Shown here: positions 37,614-47,889 of the stretch, piece by piece
Layout of the letters: each line of letters opens with the position of its first letter
Position numbering within the stretch: the first letter of the stretch is position 1
DNA from: Photorhabdus namnaonensis
GTDB taxonomy: Bacteria; Pseudomonadota; Gammaproteobacteria; Enterobacterales; Enterobacteriaceae
Direction: 5' to 3'
Assembly: GCF_001684335.1 (NCBI RefSeq)
Contig: NZ_LOIC01000020.1
Coordinates: forward strand, 64,342-126,708
Length of the DNA: 62,367 bases
Translations under genes and position numbers: made by a program
Notes under the pieces: model-generated
Told to the model about the DNA's origin: nothing
Databases searched by the model: none
The model's input: the letters and a program-made list of their open reading frames with translations, nothing else

Positions 37614-38126
37614 TTAGTGAGCGCCCTGTTGCCAGCTCAAATACTGTTCATACTTGCGCAAAGCAATGTTGTAGTTACTGAATGCCGATTGTGACAGTTT
37701 CTCACTCAGTTTTTCCTGAATTTTCTCTGTTGTGAACTCTTTTACAGGGTAATTGCTTGAAGTGAGCAATTCATCCAAACGTCGTAAACGAACCACATAC
37801 TCACGAACAGTGCTATGACTCATTTCAGTCTGCTCAAACAGGTACTGTTTGAACGACATGATGTCAAAATAATCTGTCTCGCTATTGCAATAAATCTCAC
37901 TGCAAAAACGACATAACGCGACAAATTTATCTTGCAGCTCATCCCAAGTCTTGTCATCGATCAACTCCGTCATCTCGGAGATGGACTCTTTGTTGATCAC
38001 TTGGCCCTTAAAAACCAAGGAGATACGGTCAAGAGCTTTGTGACAATGCAAGCAATGAGTTTGACTATGCTTGTAGTCTTTAATGTAACGGCTGAGCGGC
38101 CGTTTCTTTTGTGTTGTAACAGACAT
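37614..38126 (-). CDS. fliZ: Flagellar regulator FliZ
   Basis: 170 residues. Recognised by length, cysteine-rich N-terminus (HCLHCHKAL, CRFCSEIYC) and the integrase-like SAM-type helical core (SHSTVREYVVRLRRLDELL). Known in enteric bacteria to coordinate motility, sigma-S genes and virulence. Second gene of the fliA-fliZ unit (52-bp gap). No clear Shine-Dalgarno before the ATG. Confidence 0.9.
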   Translation of the reverse strand: MSVTTQKKRPLSRYIKDYKHSQTHCLHCHKALDRISLVFKGQVINKESISEMTELIDDKTWDELQDKFVALCRFCSEIYCNSETDYFDIMSFKQYLFEQTEMSHSTVREYVVRLRRLDELLTSSNYPVKEFTTEKIQEKLSEKLSQSAFSNYNIALRKYEQYLSWQQGAH

Positions 38127-38178
38127 AAGAGATAAGCCCTGTGTGTAGTCTTAAACAAAAAACAAATAAGCAAAAAAG

Positions 38179-38901
38179 TTACTTTTCCGGATTTAAGCGT
38201 GCCCGCAAGCGTTTAATCGCTTGGCTATGTAACTGACTTATACGGGACTCCCCGACTTCAAGTACTGCGCCAATCTCTTTCAGATTAAGTTCTTCCTGAT
38301 AATACAGCGTCAGAACCATTTTTTCTCGCTCAGGTAACGAATCGATAGCCTCAATTACCCGTTGACGAATGTCACTCTCCAGCAATTGTTGTAAGGGATT
38401 GGTTTCATGTCCCTCTTCAATGACAGGTTCACAGCTTTCACCATGCGTTTCATGCCATTCGTCATACGAAAACAATTGACTGTTATTCGTATCTAACAGT
38501 ATCTGCCGATATTCTACCAGATCAATCTTTAATTCTTTAGCAACTTCCTGCTCACTGGCTGGACGACCTAGGTCTTGCTCAAGTTTACGGATGGTTCGCG
38601 TCACTTCACGCGCACTACGGCGCACACTACGCGGAGCCCAATCACGGCTCCTTAACTCATCCAACATTGCACCTCTGATGCGTTGTACCGCATAAGTGGT
38701 AAACGCGGTTCCCTGTAAGGAATCAAAACGTTCCACCGCATTTAGTAAGCCGATTCCCCCGGCTTGAAGTAGATCATCCAGCTCCACACACGCGGGTAAC
38801 CTAACTTGTAGCCTTAACGCTTCATGGCGAACTAATGGTACGTAGCGCTTCCAGAGGCTGTTTTTGTCCATCACGCCTTCGGCGGTATACAAATCGCTCA
38901 C
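38179..38901 (-). CDS. fliA: RNA polymerase sigma-28 (FliA)
   Basis: 240 residues. Region 2 (LYTAEGVMDKNSLWKRYVPLVRHEALRLQ, AFTTYAVQRIRGAMLDELRS), region 3 (RSVRRSAREV) and region 4 with its helix-turn-helix (LNLKEIGAVLEVGESRISQLHSQAIKRL) are all in place and nearly identical to E. coli. Start GTG at 38901 chosen because it gives the E. coli length and has AAAGG upstream; GTG at 38913 is an alternative. Drives fliC and fliD, whose promoters match its consensus. Confidence 0.95.
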   Translation of the reverse strand: MSDLYTAEGVMDKNSLWKRYVPLVRHEALRLQVRLPACVELDDLLQAGGIGLLNAVERFDSLQGTAFTTYAVQRIRGAMLDELRSRDWAPRSVRRSAREVTRTIRKLEQDLGRPASEQEVAKELKIDLVEYRQILLDTNNSQLFSYDEWHETHGESCEPVIEEGHETNPLQQLLESDIRQRVIEAIDSLPEREKMVLTLYYQEELNLKEIGAVLEVGESRISQLHSQAIKRLRARLNPEK

Positions 38902-39064
38902 AACAACAGACACCTTTGGAAAAAGAGACTAACCATCATTATCCAATCCCCTAACAAGGGCAATCGTTTGAACAATGTAGTAAAAACACTTCTTTTTCAC
39001 CTATGCGAAATTTATTGTCTGCCTAATAGTATCACAAATTTTAGGCTGTTCCTGATAAACTCCT

Positions 39065-39093
39065 AAAAAAGAAGGACCGGCGAGCCGATCCTT
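39065..39093 (-). terminator. Intrinsic terminator of fliC
   Basis: Stem built from AAGGATCGG and CCGGTCCTT (with G.U pairs), followed by CTTTTTT on the minus strand, about 45 bp past the fliC stop. Confidence 0.88.
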
Positions 39094-39136
39094 GATTTTA
39101 TTTGGATTTTTATGTGAATCAGGTTCACATATTGCC

Positions 39137-40207
39137 TTAGCCGCGCAGCAGAGACATTACATTCTGAGGAATTTGGTTAGCCTGAGCCAGAACCGCAGTA
39201 CCCGCTTGTTGCAGAATTTGACCACGGCTCATGTTAGACACTTCGGTCGCATAGTCAGCATCTTCGATACGGCTACGAGCAGAACTCAGGTTGTTAACGG
39301 TGTTGTTCAGGTTGTTAACGGTAGATTCCAGACGGTTCTGGATAGCACCCAAAGAACTGCGCAGGCTGTCAACTTGTGCCAGAGCCTTGTCCAAAGTTTC
39401 CAAAGGCTTTTCTGACGCTTTAGCAGTGATGTCACCGGTTGTTTTCACCTTACCATCTTTATCAATTTCTGCGCTGAAATATTTTACTTTGCCATCTGTA
39501 TCGTCAGTACCTTTGACAACATATTTGTCAGGATCAACTGAACCATCATCCTTAACGGCTTTATAGACTTCTACACTTTTCAGGCTCTTAACTTTATCGT
39601 CGGCAGTATGATCGATAGTTTTCTTCCCACCAGCACCATCGTCAACCTGTGTAATTACTTCTCCATGTGGAACTTCCGCAGAAACAGTGAATGTTCCCAG
39701 TCCCAGAACTTCTTTGTCGATTTTTTTCAGATCAATATCGATAACTTCATTATCATTAGCACCAACCTGAATGGTCATTTTGCTATCTTCACGCAAAACA
39801 CGAACGCCGTTGAACTGAGTTTGCGCAGAAATACGATCAATTTCCTTCAAACGCTCAGCAACTTCTTCCTGGATAGATTTGGTATCACTCGCAGAGTTGG
39901 TTTCGTTGCTTGCCTGAACAGACAGTTCACGAATACGTTGTAAGTTGGTGTTAATTTCGTTCAGCGCACCTTCGGTAGTCTGTGCAATAGAGATACCGTC
40001 GTTAGCGTTACGTGCTGCCTGAGTCAAACCTCTAACATTTGCAGTGAAACGGTTAGCGATCGCTTGACCAGCCGCGTCATCTTTCGCGCTATTGATACGC
40101 AGACCAGAAGACAGACGCTCGATAGCGTTACCCAAAGCACCCTGGGATTTGTTCAAGTTATTCTGAGTCAGCAGGGACAGGCTGTTGGTGTTGATGACTT
40201 GTGCCAT
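39137..40207 (-). CDS. fliC: Flagellin
   Basis: Filament subunit, 356 residues. Conserved D0/D1 ends ([53 protein letters not shown] and the C-terminal coiled region ending [15 protein letters not shown]) surround a short variable centre of about 120 residues (D2/D3), so the molecule is much smaller than E. coli FliC and exposes little on the surface. GGAAC precedes the ATG. Controlled by a near-perfect sigma-28 promoter. No second flagellin gene is in the window. Confidence 0.97.
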   Translation of the reverse strand: MAQVINTNSLSLLTQNNLNKSQGALGNAIERLSSGLRINSAKDDAAGQAIANRFTANVRGLTQAARNANDGISIAQTTEGALNEINTNLQRIRELSVQASNETNSASDTKSIQEEVAERLKEIDRISAQTQFNGVRVLREDSKMTIQVGANDNEVIDIDLKKIDKEVLGLGTFTVSAEVPHGEVITQVDDGAGGKKTIDHTADDKVKSLKSVEVYKAVKDDGSVDPDKYVVKGTDDTDGKVKYFSAEIDKDGKVKTTGDITAKASEKPLETLDKALAQVDSLRSSLGAIQNRLESTVNNLNNTVNNLSSARSRIEDADYATEVSNMSRGQILQQAGTAVLAQANQIPQNVMSLLRG

Positions 40208-40284
40208 AGTTAGAGTTCCTTTTTAAAATCAAGTCGATATATAAGTTTGGGGTTTACCCACGGTGTTCATCACCGCCAACAGTT

Positions 40285-40311
40285 TTATCGGCGCTCCTCA
40301 AAGAACCTTTA
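40285..40311 (-). promoter_or_regulatory. Sigma-28 promoter of fliC
   Basis: TAAAGGTT (-35, 40304-40311) - 11 bp - GCCGATAA (-10, 40285-40292) on the minus strand, one mismatch to the enteric consensus TAAAGTTT-N11-GCCGATAA. Confidence 0.93.
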
Positions 40312-40416
40312 ATTTTTCTTGAAAAAACTTTTTCTTTTTTATCACGTTTCCCTGATAAGCCAAACAGCGTCGGTTCTTCACGACTATTCCTACCATAGAA
40401 AAATTATTTTTATTAG

Positions 40417-40443
40417 TAAACTTTTCCAAAAACTTACCGATAA
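40417..40443 (+). promoter_or_regulatory. Sigma-28 promoter of fliD-fliS-fliT
   Basis: TAAACTTT (-35, 40417-40424) - 11 bp - ACCGATAA (-10, 40436-40443), divergent from the fliC promoter and 38 bp upstream of fliD. Confidence 0.9.
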
Positions 40444-40480
40444 CCGGTTCAATAAAAATTTACTAATAAAGGAGTCAATA

Positions 40481-41902
40481 ATGGCTAGCATTTCTTCATT
40501 AGGCGCCGGATCGGGGATGGATTTGGGCTCCATACTGGATAAACTTCAGGCAGCAGAACAAAAGCGTTTAGTCCCTCTAACACAACAGCAAACCAGTTAT
40601 AAAGGTAAGCTAACCGCTTTTGGTACGTTAAAAGGCAGTTTAGAAAAGCTGGAAACCGCGTCTGAATCACTGAAAAAGTTCGATAAACTTAACACAACCA
40701 CTGCCAGCGAAAAACATGATGCATTCGTTGCCAGTACGGATTCTAAAGCCACCCCAGGTAACTACAGTATTGAAGTTAAACAATTGGCGCAGGCACAATC
40801 ATTACAGACAAAAGAAGTCAGTAATATCAAAGAGCATATCGGTGAAACTTTGGGCGAAGGTAAAACCCGGACAATTACCATTACTCAGCCTGGCGAAAAA
40901 AAGCCGATGAAAATCGAGCTGACAGACGGACAAACATCCATTATTGAGATCCGTGATGCCATTAATAAGCAGGAAGGTAATGTCAACGCCAGTATTATTA
41001 AAGCCAAAGATGGCGAAAACTATTTAGTGCTGACGGCCAAAAAAGCGGGCACTGAATCGGTGATGACCATCACTGTTGAAGGTGATAACAAACTTAGCGA
41101 GTTTCTAAACTATCCGGGTACAACGAGTAAACTCACTCAAACGGTTGAAGCGAAAAATGCGAAATTGACCGTCAACAAAATCGAAATTGAGCGTCAGACA
41201 AACCATATTACCGATGCACCCGAAGGCGTTAAACTGGATCTGAAAAAAACGACTGAGGATAAAGATAAACCAGGGGAACATAAGCCAGAAATACTGGTCA
41301 TATCCCGTGATATTGAGCCGATGAAAGAGGCGATTAAAAACTGGGTTGATGCTTATAATGAATTACAAACGACATTTGATTCGCTGACCAAATTTAAGCC
41401 AGTAAAACAGGGTGAAGAACCGTCGAAAGATAATGGTGCTTTATTAGGTGACAGCACATTACGCGGAATACAGAACCAGCTAAGAAGCCAGATCTTCAGC
41501 TCTCAGGCGGCTAATGATATTCCAACCCTGAATAAGCTGGGTATTAAACAAAAGCTTGACGGCAAGTTGGAAATTGATAATGAAAAACTGGAAAAAAATC
41601 TAAAAGAAAAGCCAGCTAATGTGAAAGCATTTTTTATGGGAGACGGTAAAGAAACGGGTTTTGCCACTCAGACACATAAGCTATTAAAAGATGCTCTGGA
41701 TAGCCATGAAGGTACCTTAGTTACCGCGACTAATGGCATTAACAAGCGTCTAAAAACCCTTGAGAAACAAGTAGACAGGACGAAAGAGAATATTAACGAA
41801 ACAATTGAACGTTATAAACGCCAATTTTCACAACTGGATAAAATGGTCTCTTCCTTGGGAAAAACCGGTAGCTTCCTATCACAATTACAGCAAATGAGAT
41901 AA
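40481..41902 (+). CDS. fliD: Flagellar filament cap protein FliD
   Basis: 473 residues from the ATG at 40481 (GGAG six bases upstream). N-terminal cap domain ([31 protein letters not shown]) and C-terminal coiled coil (about 415-470: [36 protein letters not shown]) are as in other FliD proteins. The cap sits on the filament tip and guides flagellin folding; in pathogens it also faces the host. First gene of fliD-fliS-fliT. The extended upstream frame overlaps the promoter and is rejected. Confidence 0.96.
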   Translation: MASISSLGAGSGMDLGSILDKLQAAEQKRLVPLTQQQTSYKGKLTAFGTLKGSLEKLETASESLKKFDKLNTTTASEKHDAFVASTDSKATPGNYSIEVKQLAQAQSLQTKEVSNIKEHIGETLGEGKTRTITITQPGEKKPMKIELTDGQTSIIEIRDAINKQEGNVNASIIKAKDGENYLVLTAKKAGTESVMTITVEGDNKLSEFLNYPGTTSKLTQTVEAKNAKLTVNKIEIERQTNHITDAPEGVKLDLKKTTEDKDKPGEHKPEILVISRDIEPMKEAIKNWVDAYNELQTTFDSLTKFKPVKQGEEPSKDNGALLGDSTLRGIQNQLRSQIFSSQAANDIPTLNKLGIKQKLDGKLEIDNEKLEKNLKEKPANVKAFFMGDGKETGFATQTHKLLKDALDSHEGTLVTATNGINKRLKTLEKQVDRTKENINETIERYKRQFSQLDKMVSSLGKTGSFLSQLQQMR

Positions 41903-41914
41903 TTAAAGGAAATT

Positions 41915-42325
41915 ATGTATCAACGTTCGGCAAGTCAATTGTATGCCCAGATAGATATGGAGAGCGAAATTATGAACGCCTCTCCCTATCAGTTGATTCA
42001 GATTTTGTTCAACGGGGCGCTAAGCGCCCTGCGTCGAGCAATTATTCTGATGGAACAAGGTAATATCGCGGAAAAAGGCGCAGCTATTTCCAAAGCGATC
42101 AATATCATCGATAATGGCCTCAAACAGGGGTTAGATAATGAAAAAGGCGGAGAGCTGGCACACAATCTCGCTTCCCTTTACGACTATATGACCCAACGTT
42201 TACTCCACGCTAATTTACGCAATGATGAGCCAGCCATTACCGAAGTAATAAAGTTACTCACCGAGATTTCAGACGCTTGGCGGCAAATTGGCCCTCATCA
42301 CAACGCCAGTCAGGATATTGTTTAA
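41915..42325 (+). CDS. fliS: Flagellin export chaperone FliS
   Basis: 136 residues, all-helical; conserved SASQLYAQIDMESEIMNASPYQLIQILFNGALSALRRA. Binds the FliC C-terminus and prevents premature polymerisation. AAAGGAAA upstream; its stop overlaps the fliT start (TAATG). Confidence 0.96.
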   Translation: MYQRSASQLYAQIDMESEIMNASPYQLIQILFNGALSALRRAIILMEQGNIAEKGAAISKAINIIDNGLKQGLDNEKGGELAHNLASLYDYMTQRLLHANLRNDEPAITEVIKLLTEISDAWRQIGPHHNASQDIV

Positions 42326-42699
42326 TGGATAATGAATTGGATCTTTTGTCAGCTTACCAACAGATCCTAAGTTTAAGTGAGCAAATGCTTAATTTAGCTA
42401 AAAATGAAAAATGGGATGAGCTTGTTGATATGGAAATCACCTACCTCAAAGCAGTAGAAGTGATCAGCCACTCTTCAATATCATCGACGACTTCTCTTTC
42501 GTTACAACAAAAAATGACCAACATTTTGCAGATAATTTTAGATAATGAAAATGAGATTAAAAAACTACTACAGAAAAGACTTGATGAATTAAGTAAACTC
42601 ATCAAACAAGCAAGCCAACAGCAATTATTAAATGATAGCTACGGCCAATTCCCTGTTGAACCCTATCATACTCTTATGAACTCTACGGAACAAAAGTAA
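42325..42699 (+). CDS. fliT: Flagellar chaperone FliT
   Basis: 124 residues, helical; starts at the ATG overlapping the fliS stop, so translation is coupled. FliT pattern in LLSAYQQILSLSEQMLNLAKNEKWDELVDME and the acidic/leucine heptads after it. Chaperone of FliD and, in enteric bacteria, an inhibitor of FlhDC. Weak overall conservation is normal for FliT; context makes the call. Confidence 0.88.
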   Translation: MDNELDLLSAYQQILSLSEQMLNLAKNEKWDELVDMEITYLKAVEVISHSSISSTTSLSLQQKMTNILQIILDNENEIKKLLQKRLDELSKLIKQASQQQLLNDSYGQFPVEPYHTLMNSTEQK

Positions 42700-43175
42700 T
42701 TGAGAAATAAAGGTGATGTACTCTCATCACCATTATTTACCCATTTTGTGAGTTTGGTTTAGGATGTATTGATTTCAATTCAGATTATAAGGAATAGATA
42801 AGAAATCTTGGTGATTAAATTGCGTCTGCCAGAAATGAACAATGATAAGTAAGATAAACCTGTACGAAAAATTCCAAGGTACTGTAATTGATTGATGATG
42901 TTTAGCAACAAAAGATAGAAAAGAAATATCGTCCTAACCTTGAATCTAATACGACTCATACTAGCCGATACTCCTCTGAAAACCTCGAAATTCATCCACA
43001 TCATGATATGCCAGAGAATCATATTCCATTGAAAAATAAATAATTTTTATATTTTATTATTTTTACGTTCCCAAAAATGGGAAAGAAAATTATTCTACCC
43101 TCCACTTCGATATATTATGGTTTCTACTCATTCAAAGAAAAGCCAGCTCAACATATTTTACCCTCCATCAAAAAC
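42700..43175. other. Non-coding interval between fliT and higB
   Basis: AT-rich, no supported gene; an 80-codon minus-strand frame (42780-43022) lacks any family signature or Shine-Dalgarno. The interval marks the left side of the toxin-antitoxin insertion in the flagellar block. Confidence 0.5.
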
Positions 43176-43215
43176 TTGACCTCTAACATCCATGACCGTA
43201 TAGTGTGGCTATACG
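43176..43215 (+). promoter_or_regulatory. higBA promoter and operator
   Basis: TTGACC (43176-43181) - 17 bp - TATAGT (43199-43204) makes a good sigma-70 promoter. An inverted repeat CGTATAG-TGTGG-CTATACG (43197-43215) covers the -10 box, placed for autorepression by the HigA antitoxin. Confidence 0.8.
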
Positions 43216-43239
43216 CAATACAATGCCATAATGTCGAAA

Positions 43240-43521
43240 ATGATTAAGAGTTTCAAACATAAAGGTCTGGAAGAGTTTTTCAAAACTGGCACTACAGCAG
43301 GTATTCAACCAAAACATGCTGTAAAGTTACAAATTCAGTTAACTGCATTAAATATGGCTAAAAAACCAGATGATATGAACGCTCCGGGTTGGAAACTCCA
43401 CCCACTAAAAGGGGCTGATTTAAAAGGTCACTGGGCTATATCGATCAATGGCAATTGGCGATTAACATTTAGATTTGAAGGTGAAAATGTCATTCTCGTC
43501 AACTATCAAGATTACCACTGA
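43240..43521 (+). CDS. higB: HigB-type toxin (RelE superfamily mRNA interferase)
   Basis: 93 residues. MIKSFKHKGLEEFF..G at the start and LHPLKGADLKGHWAISINGNWRLTFRFEGENVILVNYQDYH at the end are the HigB pattern; basic and aromatic residues in the last third would form the ribosome-dependent RNase site. Toxin-first order with the antitoxin 11 bp later, as in hig systems. ATG at 43231 is an alternative start. The pair interrupts the flagellar cluster. Confidence 0.92.
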   Translation: MIKSFKHKGLEEFFKTGTTAGIQPKHAVKLQIQLTALNMAKKPDDMNAPGWKLHPLKGADLKGHWAISINGNWRLTFRFEGENVILVNYQDYH

Positions 43522-43532
43522 GGAATAACAAA

Positions 43533-43814
43533 ATGGGCAGAATGTATAACCCGGCACATCCTGGATTTGTTTTACGCGAGTATCTTGGGGATATATCTGT
43601 AACTGACGCTGCAAAATCATTGGGTATTACTCGTGCCGCGTTATCCCGTATATTAAACGGCAATGCCGGTATATCCGCTGATATGGCATTACGTCTGGAA
43701 GCTGCATTAGGAACCAGCGCTGAAATGTGGACAGAAATGCAATCCCAATATGAGCTATGGATTGCCTCCCAATACAAAAGACCAGAAATAAAACCAATAA
43801 TTGTACATCCATGA
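43533..43814 (+). CDS. higA: HigA-type antitoxin (XRE helix-turn-helix)
   Basis: 93 residues. XRE-type helix-turn-helix in the middle (ISVTDAAKSLGITRAALSRILNGNAGISADMALRLEAAL) preceded by NPAHPGFVLREYL, the VapI/HigA signature. GAGGA lies 8 bases upstream. Expected to neutralise HigB and bind the palindrome at 43197-43215. Confidence 0.93.
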   Translation: MGRMYNPAHPGFVLREYLGDISVTDAAKSLGITRAALSRILNGNAGISADMALRLEAALGTSAEMWTEMQSQYELWIASQYKRPEIKPIIVHP

Positions 43815-43903
43815 CATCAAAGGCCACCTGCAAATCCGGGTGGCTATCCCCAAACAGAAAATACAAAAGGTTGATAACAATAGATATCAATAAGTTAATA
43901 TAC

Positions 43904-44215
43904 CTACACCTGCATATTCATAATCTCCTGATAAGAAGCCACCAGCTTATTTCTCACCTGGACGCCCATTTGCAAAGCGATACTAGATTTCTGCATCTCC
44001 ACCATCACATCATTCAATTCAACACCGGGTACACCCAAGGTAAAATCTTGAGTTTGTTTTGTCGCATTTAAACGTGTTTGATTAATTTTACCAATAGCCG
44101 CCGTTAGTTGACTGGCAAATCCACCCTGTAACGGCATGGGTTTTGCGATACTTGCTGCCTGTAGCGCCTGAGCCTGCATCTGTTGCAGCACGCCTTCAAT
44201 TGCTTGAATTGACAT
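43904..44215 (-). CDS. fliE: Flagellar hook-basal body protein FliE
   Basis: 103 residues; conserved C-terminal helix LNDVMVEMQKSSIALQMGVQVRNKLVASYQEIMNMQV. It joins the MS ring to the rod. Divergent from fliF, as in other enteric bacteria; the shared promoter region is 44216-44499. Confidence 0.96.
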   Translation of the reverse strand: MSIQAIEGVLQQMQAQALQAASIAKPMPLQGGFASQLTAAIGKINQTRLNATKQTQDFTLGVPGVELNDVMVEMQKSSIALQMGVQVRNKLVASYQEIMNMQV

Positions 44216-44499
44216 AAAAACCTCGTGTTAAACCACCCTATATCCTACGCGATTCAATGCCATATTAACCCAAGGTATATACGGCATATTTTCAGACCGC
44301 CACCCTAACATAGCCCCCTCAATCTAAAGCGGGTAATTAAAGTAAAAAGTCAGGGCTTATTGTGCCATTAAAAGATGAGTGAACAGCGAATAATGACAAA
44401 ACTGAAAATAGGAAGAATTTTTTCGCTTGCGTATGGGGAGTCTGTTTTGTTACGCCACGCTTTTAGTATTCATGTTGAACAGCAAGGCAAGGATCGTCT

Positions 44500-46203
44500 A
44501 TGAGTGCCGCAACAACCGACGTTGAAAATCAAACTAAAGGTTTCAGTGCTATCATTAACCAGATAAAAGCTGATCCTAAAGTGCCATTATTAGTTGCCGG
44601 CAGCGCAGCCGTTGCGATTGTCATTGCCCTTTTCCTGTGGTTACGCAGCCCCGATTATCGGGTGCTTTACAGTAATCTGAGCGATAAAGATGGTGGCGAT
44701 ATTGTCACCCAATTAACCCAATTAAATATCCCTTACCGTTTTGCCGAAAATGGCGCTGCGATCATGATCCCTGCCGAACAGGTGCATGAGACACGGCTAA
44801 GATTGGCGCAACAAGGGTTGCCTAAGGGTGGAGCGGCTGGATTCGAACTACTCGATAAAGAAAAGTTTGGCATCAGCCAATTTAGTGAACAAGTTAACTA
44901 CCAAAGAGCGTTGGAAGGTGAACTGTCACGCACCATTGAATCTCTGGGGCCGGTGCAAAATGCTCGTGTTCACCTTGCACTGCCAAAACCCTCGCTGTTT
45001 GTCCGTGAACAGAAATCGCCCTCAGCTTCCGTTACGGTTGGATTATTGCAAGGTCGTACCTTGGATGAAGGCCAGATAAACGCCATCGTCCATATGGTTT
45101 CCAGCAGTGTCGCTGGCTTACCGCCGGGCAATGTCACTATCGTTGATCAGGCGGGACGTCTGTTGACACAAGCCGACGCCACCGGACGCGATCTCAATAC
45201 CAGTCAACTGAAATACATTCAGGAAGTGGAAAATCGTTTCCAGCAGCGTATCGAAGCGATTCTAACTCCGGTTGTTGGTCGTGGGAACGTCCACGCCCAA
45301 GTGACGGCACAGGTGGATTTTTCACGCCGTGAAGAGACAGCGGAAGAATATAAACCGAACCAACCCCCTAATCAGGCTGCGGTTCGCTCAAAACAGTTGA
45401 GTGAAAGCGAGCAGAGCGGCGGCTCTCTGGTCGGCGGTATTCCCGGCGCGCTTTCCAATCAACCGAGCCCGCCACCGAGTGCGCCGATTGATAAACCGAA
45501 TGCCAAAGATGGCAATAAAAACGACAAGAGCGATAAGAAAGCATCATCCGCAAGTAACAGTAACGAGCGCATGGTGAACAATAATCGCAATAACCGCCGT
45601 GACGAAACCACAAACTATGAAGTGGATCGGACTATTCGTCATGTTCAACAGCAAGCCGGCGGTGTTGAACGCTTATCCGTCGCCGTTGTCATTAATTATG
45701 TCACGGTGGAAGGCAAAAACGGCCCGGAAACTCAGGCGCTAACCCCTGAACAATTGGCAAAAATAGAAGCGCTGACCAGAGAAGCGATGGGCTTTTCTAA
45801 AGAGCGTGGCGACAGCTTGAATGTGGTTAACACGCCATTTACTGAAAGCAAAGAAAATATCGAGGTTATTCCTGTCTGGCAGAACCCAATTCTGCTGGAA
45901 AAAGCCTTCGATTTCGGTCGCTACCTGTTATTGATTCTGGCGGCATGGCTGCTATGGCGCAAAATGGTGGCGCCTCAACTTGCCAAAAAACGCGCCGCGG
46001 AAAAAGCCGCCCTTGAAGCACAGAAAGTTCAGAAAAGACAAGTGACTGAATCTAGTGCGGAAATGGATGAAAAGACGCGCCAGAAACTGACACGTCAACG
46101 AGTCAGCGCTGAAATTCAAAGCCAACGCATTCGCGAGCTGGCAGAAAAAGATCCTCGCGTCGTGGCGCTGGTGATCCGTCAATGGATGAGTAACGAACAA
46201 TGA
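44500..46203 (+). CDS. fliF: Flagellar MS-ring protein FliF
   Basis: 567 residues. Two membrane segments (about 29-48 and 467-485) flank the periplasmic ring-building motifs ([58 protein letters not shown]). A low-complexity Asn/Ser/Asp-rich insert lies near residues 325-370. The C-terminal tail ([15 protein letters not shown]) binds FliG. Overlaps fliG by four bases. AAGGA precedes the ATG. Confidence 0.96.
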   Translation: MSAATTDVENQTKGFSAIINQIKADPKVPLLVAGSAAVAIVIALFLWLRSPDYRVLYSNLSDKDGGDIVTQLTQLNIPYRFAENGAAIMIPAEQVHETRLRLAQQGLPKGGAAGFELLDKEKFGISQFSEQVNYQRALEGELSRTIESLGPVQNARVHLALPKPSLFVREQKSPSASVTVGLLQGRTLDEGQINAIVHMVSSSVAGLPPGNVTIVDQAGRLLTQADATGRDLNTSQLKYIQEVENRFQQRIEAILTPVVGRGNVHAQVTAQVDFSRREETAEEYKPNQPPNQAAVRSKQLSESEQSGGSLVGGIPGALSNQPSPPPSAPIDKPNAKDGNKNDKSDKKASSASNSNERMVNNNRNNRRDETTNYEVDRTIRHVQQQAGGVERLSVAVVINYVTVEGKNGPETQALTPEQLAKIEALTREAMGFSKERGDSLNVVNTPFTESKENIEVIPVWQNPILLEKAFDFGRYLLLILAAWLLWRKMVAPQLAKKRAAEKAALEAQKVQKRQVTESSAEMDEKTRQKLTRQRVSAEIQSQRIRELAEKDPRVVALVIRQWMSNEQ

Positions 46204-47192
46204 GCCTGAACGGAACAGAAAAAAGCGCCGTCATGTTAATGACCCTGGGAGAAGATCAGGCGGCCGAGGTGTTTAAACACCTGAACTCCAGGGAAGTCCA
46301 GCAACTCAGTATCACAATGGCAGGTATGCGCCAAATTTCTAACCAGCAACTGGTGGATGTATTGGCAGAGTTTGAAGAAGATGCCGGTCAGTATGCGGCA
46401 CTGAGTATCAACGCCAGTGACTATTTACGCTCGGTGCTAATTAAAGCACTCGGTGAAGAACGCGCTTCCAGTCTGCTTGAGGATATTCTCGAATCCCGTG
46501 AAACCACCACCGGTATTGAGACCCTCAACTTTATGGAACCTCAAATGGCAGCCGATATGATCCGTGAAGAACATCCACAGATCATCGCTACCATTCTGGT
46601 TCACTTAAACCGCGGACAGGCAGCCGATATCCTTGCGCTGTTTGATGACAAATTACGCAATGACATCATGCTGCGTATTGCCACTTTCGGTGGCGTACAA
46701 CCGGCGGCACTGGCTGAACTGACAGAAGTGCTCAATAACCTGTTGGACGGCCAGAATCTCAAGCGCAGCAAAATGGGCGGCATTCGTACCGCGGCTGAAA
46801 TTATCAACCTGATGAAAAGCCAGCAGGAAGAGAATGTCATCGAAGCTATGCGCGCCTACGACAACGAACTGGCACAAAAAATCATCGATGAAATGTTCCT
46901 GTTCGAAAACCTCATTGATGTGGATGACCGCAGTATCCAGCGCCTGTTGCAGGAAATCACCACCGACTCCCTGCTCATTGCACTGAAAGGCTGCAACCAG
47001 CAACTACGCGATCACTTCCTCAACAATATGTCTCAACGTGCCGCAGAGATTATGCGCGATGACCTGGCAAACCGTGGTCCGGTGCGGATGTCTCAAGTGG
47101 AAAGCGAACAGAAAGCAATTCTGCTTATTGTTCGTCGTCTGGCGGAAAGCGGCGAGATTATCCTGAATGGCGGCGACGATAGCTATGTCTGA
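46200..47192 (+). CDS. fliG: Flagellar motor switch protein FliG
   Basis: 330 residues; N-terminal FliF-binding domain, the EHPQ motif ([12 protein letters not shown]) and the charged torque helix near the C-terminus ([31 protein letters not shown]). Start overlaps the fliF stop (ATGA). Confidence 0.97.
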   Translation: MSLNGTEKSAVMLMTLGEDQAAEVFKHLNSREVQQLSITMAGMRQISNQQLVDVLAEFEEDAGQYAALSINASDYLRSVLIKALGEERASSLLEDILESRETTTGIETLNFMEPQMAADMIREEHPQIIATILVHLNRGQAADILALFDDKLRNDIMLRIATFGGVQPAALAELTEVLNNLLDGQNLKRSKMGGIRTAAEIINLMKSQQEENVIEAMRAYDNELAQKIIDEMFLFENLIDVDDRSIQRLLQEITTDSLLIALKGCNQQLRDHFLNNMSQRAAEIMRDDLANRGPVRMSQVESEQKAILLIVRRLAESGEIILNGGDDSYV

Positions 47193-47889
47193 TAAGTTAA
47201 ACAAAGCTGACTGGCAACCCTGGAAACCAAACGAGCTGACACAGTGGGAAAAACTGCGGGCTAAACCAGAGTCCGTTGATGACTCACAGCAAGATTCTGA
47301 GCGTAATGAAATCCTTGAACAGGCGGCAATGCTGGATAACCTGAAAGAACAGGCTCGACAAGCAGGCCATGAACAGGGATTTACCGAAGGTCAAGCGCAA
47401 GGTTATGAACAAGGTTACCAAACCGGCTTAGAGGCCGGTCTGGAACAGGGGCGAAAAGATGCCATTCAGCAGCAGCAATCTATCACCGAGCAATGGCAAA
47501 ATCTGCTAGCGGATTTCCAACATTCACTGGAAGGACTTGACACGATTATTGCATCCCGCTTGATGCAACTGTCACTGACCGCGGCGAAACAGATCTTAGG
47601 TCAATCGGCGATTTGTGATGGCACTGCCCTACTCAATCAAATCCGTGAATTTATTCAACAGGAACCGATGCTGAGTGGTAAACCCCAATTGCGGGTTCAC
47701 CCACAAGATATGCCAATGGTTGAGCAACAACTAGGCAACACACTCTCACTACACGGCTGGCGCTTACTGGCAGATAACAAGCTACATCCTGGCGGTTGTA
47801 AAATCAGCGCAGAGGAAGGCGATTTAGATGCCAGTCTGGCAACCCGCTGGCATGAGTTATGTAGGCTGGCCGCGCCGGGGGAATTGTAA
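47185..47889 (+). CDS. fliH: Flagellar export ATPase regulator FliH
   Basis: 234 residues from the ATG at 47185 that overlaps the fliG stop by eight bases. Contains the glycine-repeat helix typical of FliH ([29 protein letters not shown], GxxxG spacing) and W residues near the N-terminus (ADWQPWKP) that dock on FliN/FlhA. Binds and holds FliI. Confidence 0.94.
   Translation: MSDKLNKADWQPWKPNELTQWEKLRAKPESVDDSQQDSERNEILEQAAMLDNLKEQARQAGHEQGFTEGQAQGYEQGYQTGLEAGLEQGRKDAIQQQQSITEQWQNLLADFQHSLEGLDTIIASRLMQLSLTAAKQILGQSAICDGTALLNQIREFIQQEPMLSGKPQLRVHPQDMPMVEQQLGNTLSLHGWRLLADNKLHPGGCKISAEEGDLDASLATRWHELCRLAAPGEL

Noticed and set aside
42780-43022. 80-codon minus-strand frame between fliT and higB
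   Set aside because: No recognisable motif or ribosome-binding site; composition like non-coding DNA.
43176-43521. HigB as a phage-derived flagellar regulator
   Set aside because: The adjacent HigA and the promoter-operator fit an ordinary toxin-antitoxin pair.
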